DNA of 64,000 nt, taken from contig NZ_JAIVAP010000014.1 of assembly GCF_020171945.1 (NCBI RefSeq), positions 1 through 64,000 of the forward strand. The letters run 5' to 3'. How positions within the stretch are numbered: the first letter of the stretch is position 1; every line of letters starts with the position of its first letter. The translations under genes were made by a program, and so were the position numbers. This DNA comes from Bacillus infantis. Its GTDB lineage: Bacteria; Bacillota; Bacilli; Bacillales; Cytobacillaceae. A model generated the notes under the pieces. It was not told where the DNA came from and made no database searches. It was given only the letters and a program-made list of their open reading frames with translations. Positions 62,048-64,000 of this stretch are shown here, in pieces.

Positions 62048-62126
62048 TTTTCGTGATATTTTATAAGATAAACGAAAAAAGTCCATGCCTGCATCTATTA
62101 TAGTTCACAAAATTGTAAATATTCAA
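62048..62126 (-). promoter_or_regulatory. Candidate nagP promoter and inverted repeat
   Basis: On the minus strand TTGAAT (62121-62126), 18-base spacer, TATAAT (62097-62102). The leader has an inverted repeat TTTTCGT (62048-62054) and ACGAAAA (62072-62078) that reaches the ribosome-binding region of an AAAAGGAGG; no clear NagR or CcpA consensus was found. Confidence 0.4.
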
Positions 62127-62145
62127 TCAAATTTCCAATTCTGCC

Positions 62146-63111
62146 TTACTTATTTTGCACTTTTTTAATAAAAGCCGTCAAGCGCTTCTGGTATTCTTCT
62201 TCAGCGATTGTATATGCCTCTGTATGACCGGCCCCCGGCACAATCCAGATTTCCTTCTCGCTTGTGGCCGCATCATAGATCCGGTCTGCCATCTCTGTCG
62301 GCACCAGCTCGTCCTGGTCGCCGTGGATGATGAAGAGCGGAAGCTTATTCTTTTTCACCTGTTCAACAGCTGAAGCTTCGCTGAATGTGTAGCCTGCCCT
62401 TACCTTCGTCACAGCGCTCGTCACTTGCATGAGAGGGAAGGAAGGCAGATGGTACAGATATTTAAGCTGGTGGGAAAGCTCTTCATGAACGTTTGTGTAG
62501 CCTGAATCCTCAATGATCCCTTTCACTTCCGGCGGAAGCTTTTCCCCGCTTGCCATCAGGACGGTCGCTGCCCCCATGGAAAAGCCGTGCAGGAAAATAT
62601 CTGTTGCTCCTTCCTCTTCTACCAGGCTGCCGGCCCACTTCACATAGTCCTTCCGTTCATGCCAGCCATAGCCGATATAATCCCCTTCACTCAGGCCATG
62701 GCCCCTGGCATCCGGCTTCAGTACGTCAAAACCCTGCTCGTAGTAAAATTTCGTAATACCCGGCATCTGTTCGCTGCTGCCCTTATATCCATGAGCCAGG
62801 ATGACTGCCCTGCCATTGGAATCAGGGTTCTTCAGGAAAGCCGCCTTAAGCTTCAGCCCGTCGTCCGAGGTAATTTCAACAGTCTTGAAGTCCTGTTTTT
62901 CCGTCCATTCCATCACTTCAGCCAGCTTTGCCGCTTCTTCCTCTGTTGCCATTGCACTGACCGCCCTCGACTCGCTGCCGCCATGGAGCTTCAAGGATTC
63001 CTCGCTCCGATTGATCGCTACATTATAAAAATAGTTTCCTGCCCCCATCAAAGCCGCAGCCAAAAGCACGATTACACTGCCGCTAATCAGAAGGATTTTT
63101 TTCTTTTTCAT
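62146..63111 (-). CDS. Membrane-anchored alpha/beta hydrolase
   Basis: 321 residues: N-terminal signal-anchor helix (5-26), then an alpha/beta-hydrolase domain. Nucleophile Ser178 in HGFSMGAATV, acid Asp in FIIHGDQDELVP (about 265), His in PGAGHTEAY (about 296); oxyanion strand AVILAHGYKGS. Similar to the YqkD-type family; an esterase or thioesterase on the outer face of the membrane is likely. Single gene with AGGAGA before the ATG. Confidence 0.88.
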   Translation of the reverse strand: MKKKKILLISGSVIVLLAAALMGAGNYFYNVAINRSEESLKLHGGSESRAVSAMATEEEAAKLAEVMEWTEKQDFKTVEITSDDGLKLKAAFLKNPDSNGRAVILAHGYKGSSEQMPGITKFYYEQGFDVLKPDARGHGLSEGDYIGYGWHERKDYVKWAGSLVEEEGATDIFLHGFSMGAATVLMASGEKLPPEVKGIIEDSGYTNVHEELSHQLKYLYHLPSFPLMQVTSAVTKVRAGYTFSEASAVEQVKKNKLPLFIIHGDQDELVPTEMADRIYDAATSEKEIWIVPGAGHTEAYTIAEEEYQKRLTAFIKKVQNK

Positions 63112-63202
63112 TCTCCTACCCCATTTACTATTTATCTTGAAATTATTATATCTATCATTTCCATTAATTTCTATATAATAAGGACAAATAATGTAAGCGC
63201 TT

Positions 63203-63808
63203 TTACATTTTTAGCCTGTAGATCAAAAACCTTTCATTATGATCATGGCTGCTTTCCGGGAGCTCTACCTCTTTTTCCAGCTCAAAGCTTGTATAATTTT
63301 CAAGGAAAAAAATATAATCCTCTGATGGGTAATACAGCACAATATCCACAGAGCGATGGTGCTCTTCCACAGACAAAAGGATATTTGCAATGATATTCCT
63401 GAACACCTGGATGGAAAATGGATTGAAAAAGTAAAAGCAATTCTCCTCATGCTTAATCCTGTATTCCTCTGCAAGACTGCATTCAAATTGGAGCATCCCC
63501 CTGCCTTTTCTGCTTTTTTTCACATAAGTTTCTGCGTTGCGAAGGGCTTCTTCATATAAATCCTCATTCATTTCAACGCCTGTCCCGGAAGCCTGGAAAA
63601 AATAGTGGCTGTAAAAGACAAGCCGGCCCTTCCCGCAGCCGAAATCAACAAGCCTGTCGGTGCTTTCCAGCTTGTATTCCTTAAACAGAATGTCCAGTGC
63701 GGAATAAGGCGTCGCCTCATAGCGGTGATAATGGAAAGAGCGGGTAAAACCCTGCTGTCCGCCTTCTGTTTTAATATGAAGAAGTCTGTCATAATCCTGT
63801 TCTTTCAT
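63203..63808 (-). CDS. Class I SAM-dependent methyltransferase
   Basis: 201 residues, Rossmann-like SAM fold with motif I LVDFGCGKGRLVFYS and an acidic residue after strand 2 (TGVEMNEDLY). A post-I HHYFFQ and a C-terminal beta-strand pair follow. Substrate unknown. Its ATG overlaps the stop codon of the upstream gene (ATGA), so the two form a coupled pair. Confidence 0.82.
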   Translation of the reverse strand: MKEQDYDRLLHIKTEGGQQGFTRSFHYHRYEATPYSALDILFKEYKLESTDRLVDFGCGKGRLVFYSHYFFQASGTGVEMNEDLYEEALRNAETYVKKSRKGRGMLQFECSLAEEYRIKHEENCFYFFNPFSIQVFRNIIANILLSVEEHHRSVDIVLYYPSEDYIFFLENYTSFELEKEVELPESSHDHNERFLIYRLKM

Positions 63809-63999
63809 TCTTTCCTCCCGAATTGTTCAATATCATTCTCCCCAAGCATCTGCATATACTCGAGGTTAGCGCCGCCCGTCCCAAAGCTGTCACCAAAATC
63901 CGGAAAAAAAACCTGCCCCTTTTCGTCATAGCCAATCCAGCCAAAGTGAAAGCCAAGCATTGGGAAAAAGAACTCATCCGGCTGGCTGCTCTTGGCTGA
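63805..63999 (-). CDS. C-terminal part of an unidentified gene (runs off window)
   Basis: 64 C-terminal residues: SAKSSQPDEFFFPMLGF then HFGWIGYDEKGQVFFPDF, ending MQMLGENDIEQFGRKE. The DEKGQVFFPDFGDSFGTGGANLEY stretch suggests a soluble domain. No family recognised. Stop TGA at 63805-63807 overlaps the methyltransferase start. Confidence 0.6.
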   Translation of the reverse strand, partial: SAKSSQPDEFFFPMLGFHFGWIGYDEKGQVFFPDFGDSFGTGGANLEYMQMLGENDIEQFGRKE

Positions 64000-64000
64000 C

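Noticed and set aside
62048-62078. CcpA (cre) or NagR operator before nagP
   Set aside because: The inverted repeat TTTTCGT/ACGAAAA does not fit either consensus; it is kept only as an unassigned repeat.

Overview
The window reads as chromosomal DNA of an endospore-forming Bacillaceae bacterium of moderate GC. Three small acid-soluble spore protein genes (sspE, sspK and an alpha/beta-type ssp), strong AGGAGG ribosome binding sites, a sigma-G-like promoter in front of sspK, a yybP-ykoY manganese riboswitch and gene order shared with Bacillus subtilis all point that way. Between about 0.6 and 31.3 kb the order bcp - gsaB - ygaE - ygaD - ygaC(ntdP) - ygaB - sspE - fabL - yfhS - mutY - yfhP - yfhJ - sspK - yfhH - recX - yfhF - yfhE - yfhD follows the B. 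subtilis yfh/yga region. Extra genes are inserted into it: a three-gene ABC exporter and an ion channel between bcp and gsaB, a stand-alone glutamate synthase large subunit, and a complete app-type oligopeptide transporter. An IS1182-type element cuts the synteny beyond bcp, where perR would be expected.

From 31 kb on the content is more strain-specific. After a gene-free AT-rich stretch with a cluster of DnaA boxes come a PadR / HAAS-domain / beta-propeller operon, an M20 peptidase, a DsbA-like protein, an ssp gene, an RND efflux pump, a frameshifted MFS gene, and a manganese-riboswitch operon (FbpB-like peptide, DUF1232 protein, TerC-family exporter). Small proteins, a lipoprotein, a GNAT acetyltransferase, an orphan CitA/DcuS-like kinase, an AHSA1-ArsR pair with a palindromic operator, an NhaC antiporter, a tcyABC-like amino-acid transporter, a MarR-controlled efflux/quinone-reductase operon, an N-acetylglucosamine PTS permease, an alpha/beta hydrolase and a methyltransferase follow.

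The most unusual content is intergenic. There are four arrays of palindromic (hairpin) units. Array A (4555-4938) has three units of about 143 bp with compensatory changes in a hairpin. Array B (41842-42400) has eleven units with an exact 52-bp period. Array C (45106-45535) has eight units with a 52-53-bp period. A degenerate set (22254-22438) has four 21-bp palindromes 52, 61 and 51 bp apart. B, C and the degenerate set do not share sequence but share a repeat length close to five helical turns; B and C each end at a terminator-like hairpin. A separate, dispersed family of roughly 125-138-bp multi-stem repeats (22003, 23968, 24093, 35742, plus a stub at 24217) keeps its stems while changing their sequence, which indicates selection on structure. 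These arrays and the DnaA-box cluster are the best candidates for something not yet described.

Two genes (the MFS transporter at 40484-41712 and the DUF454 protein at 52750-53129) each need one base restored to read through, so either real decay or assembly error should be considered.
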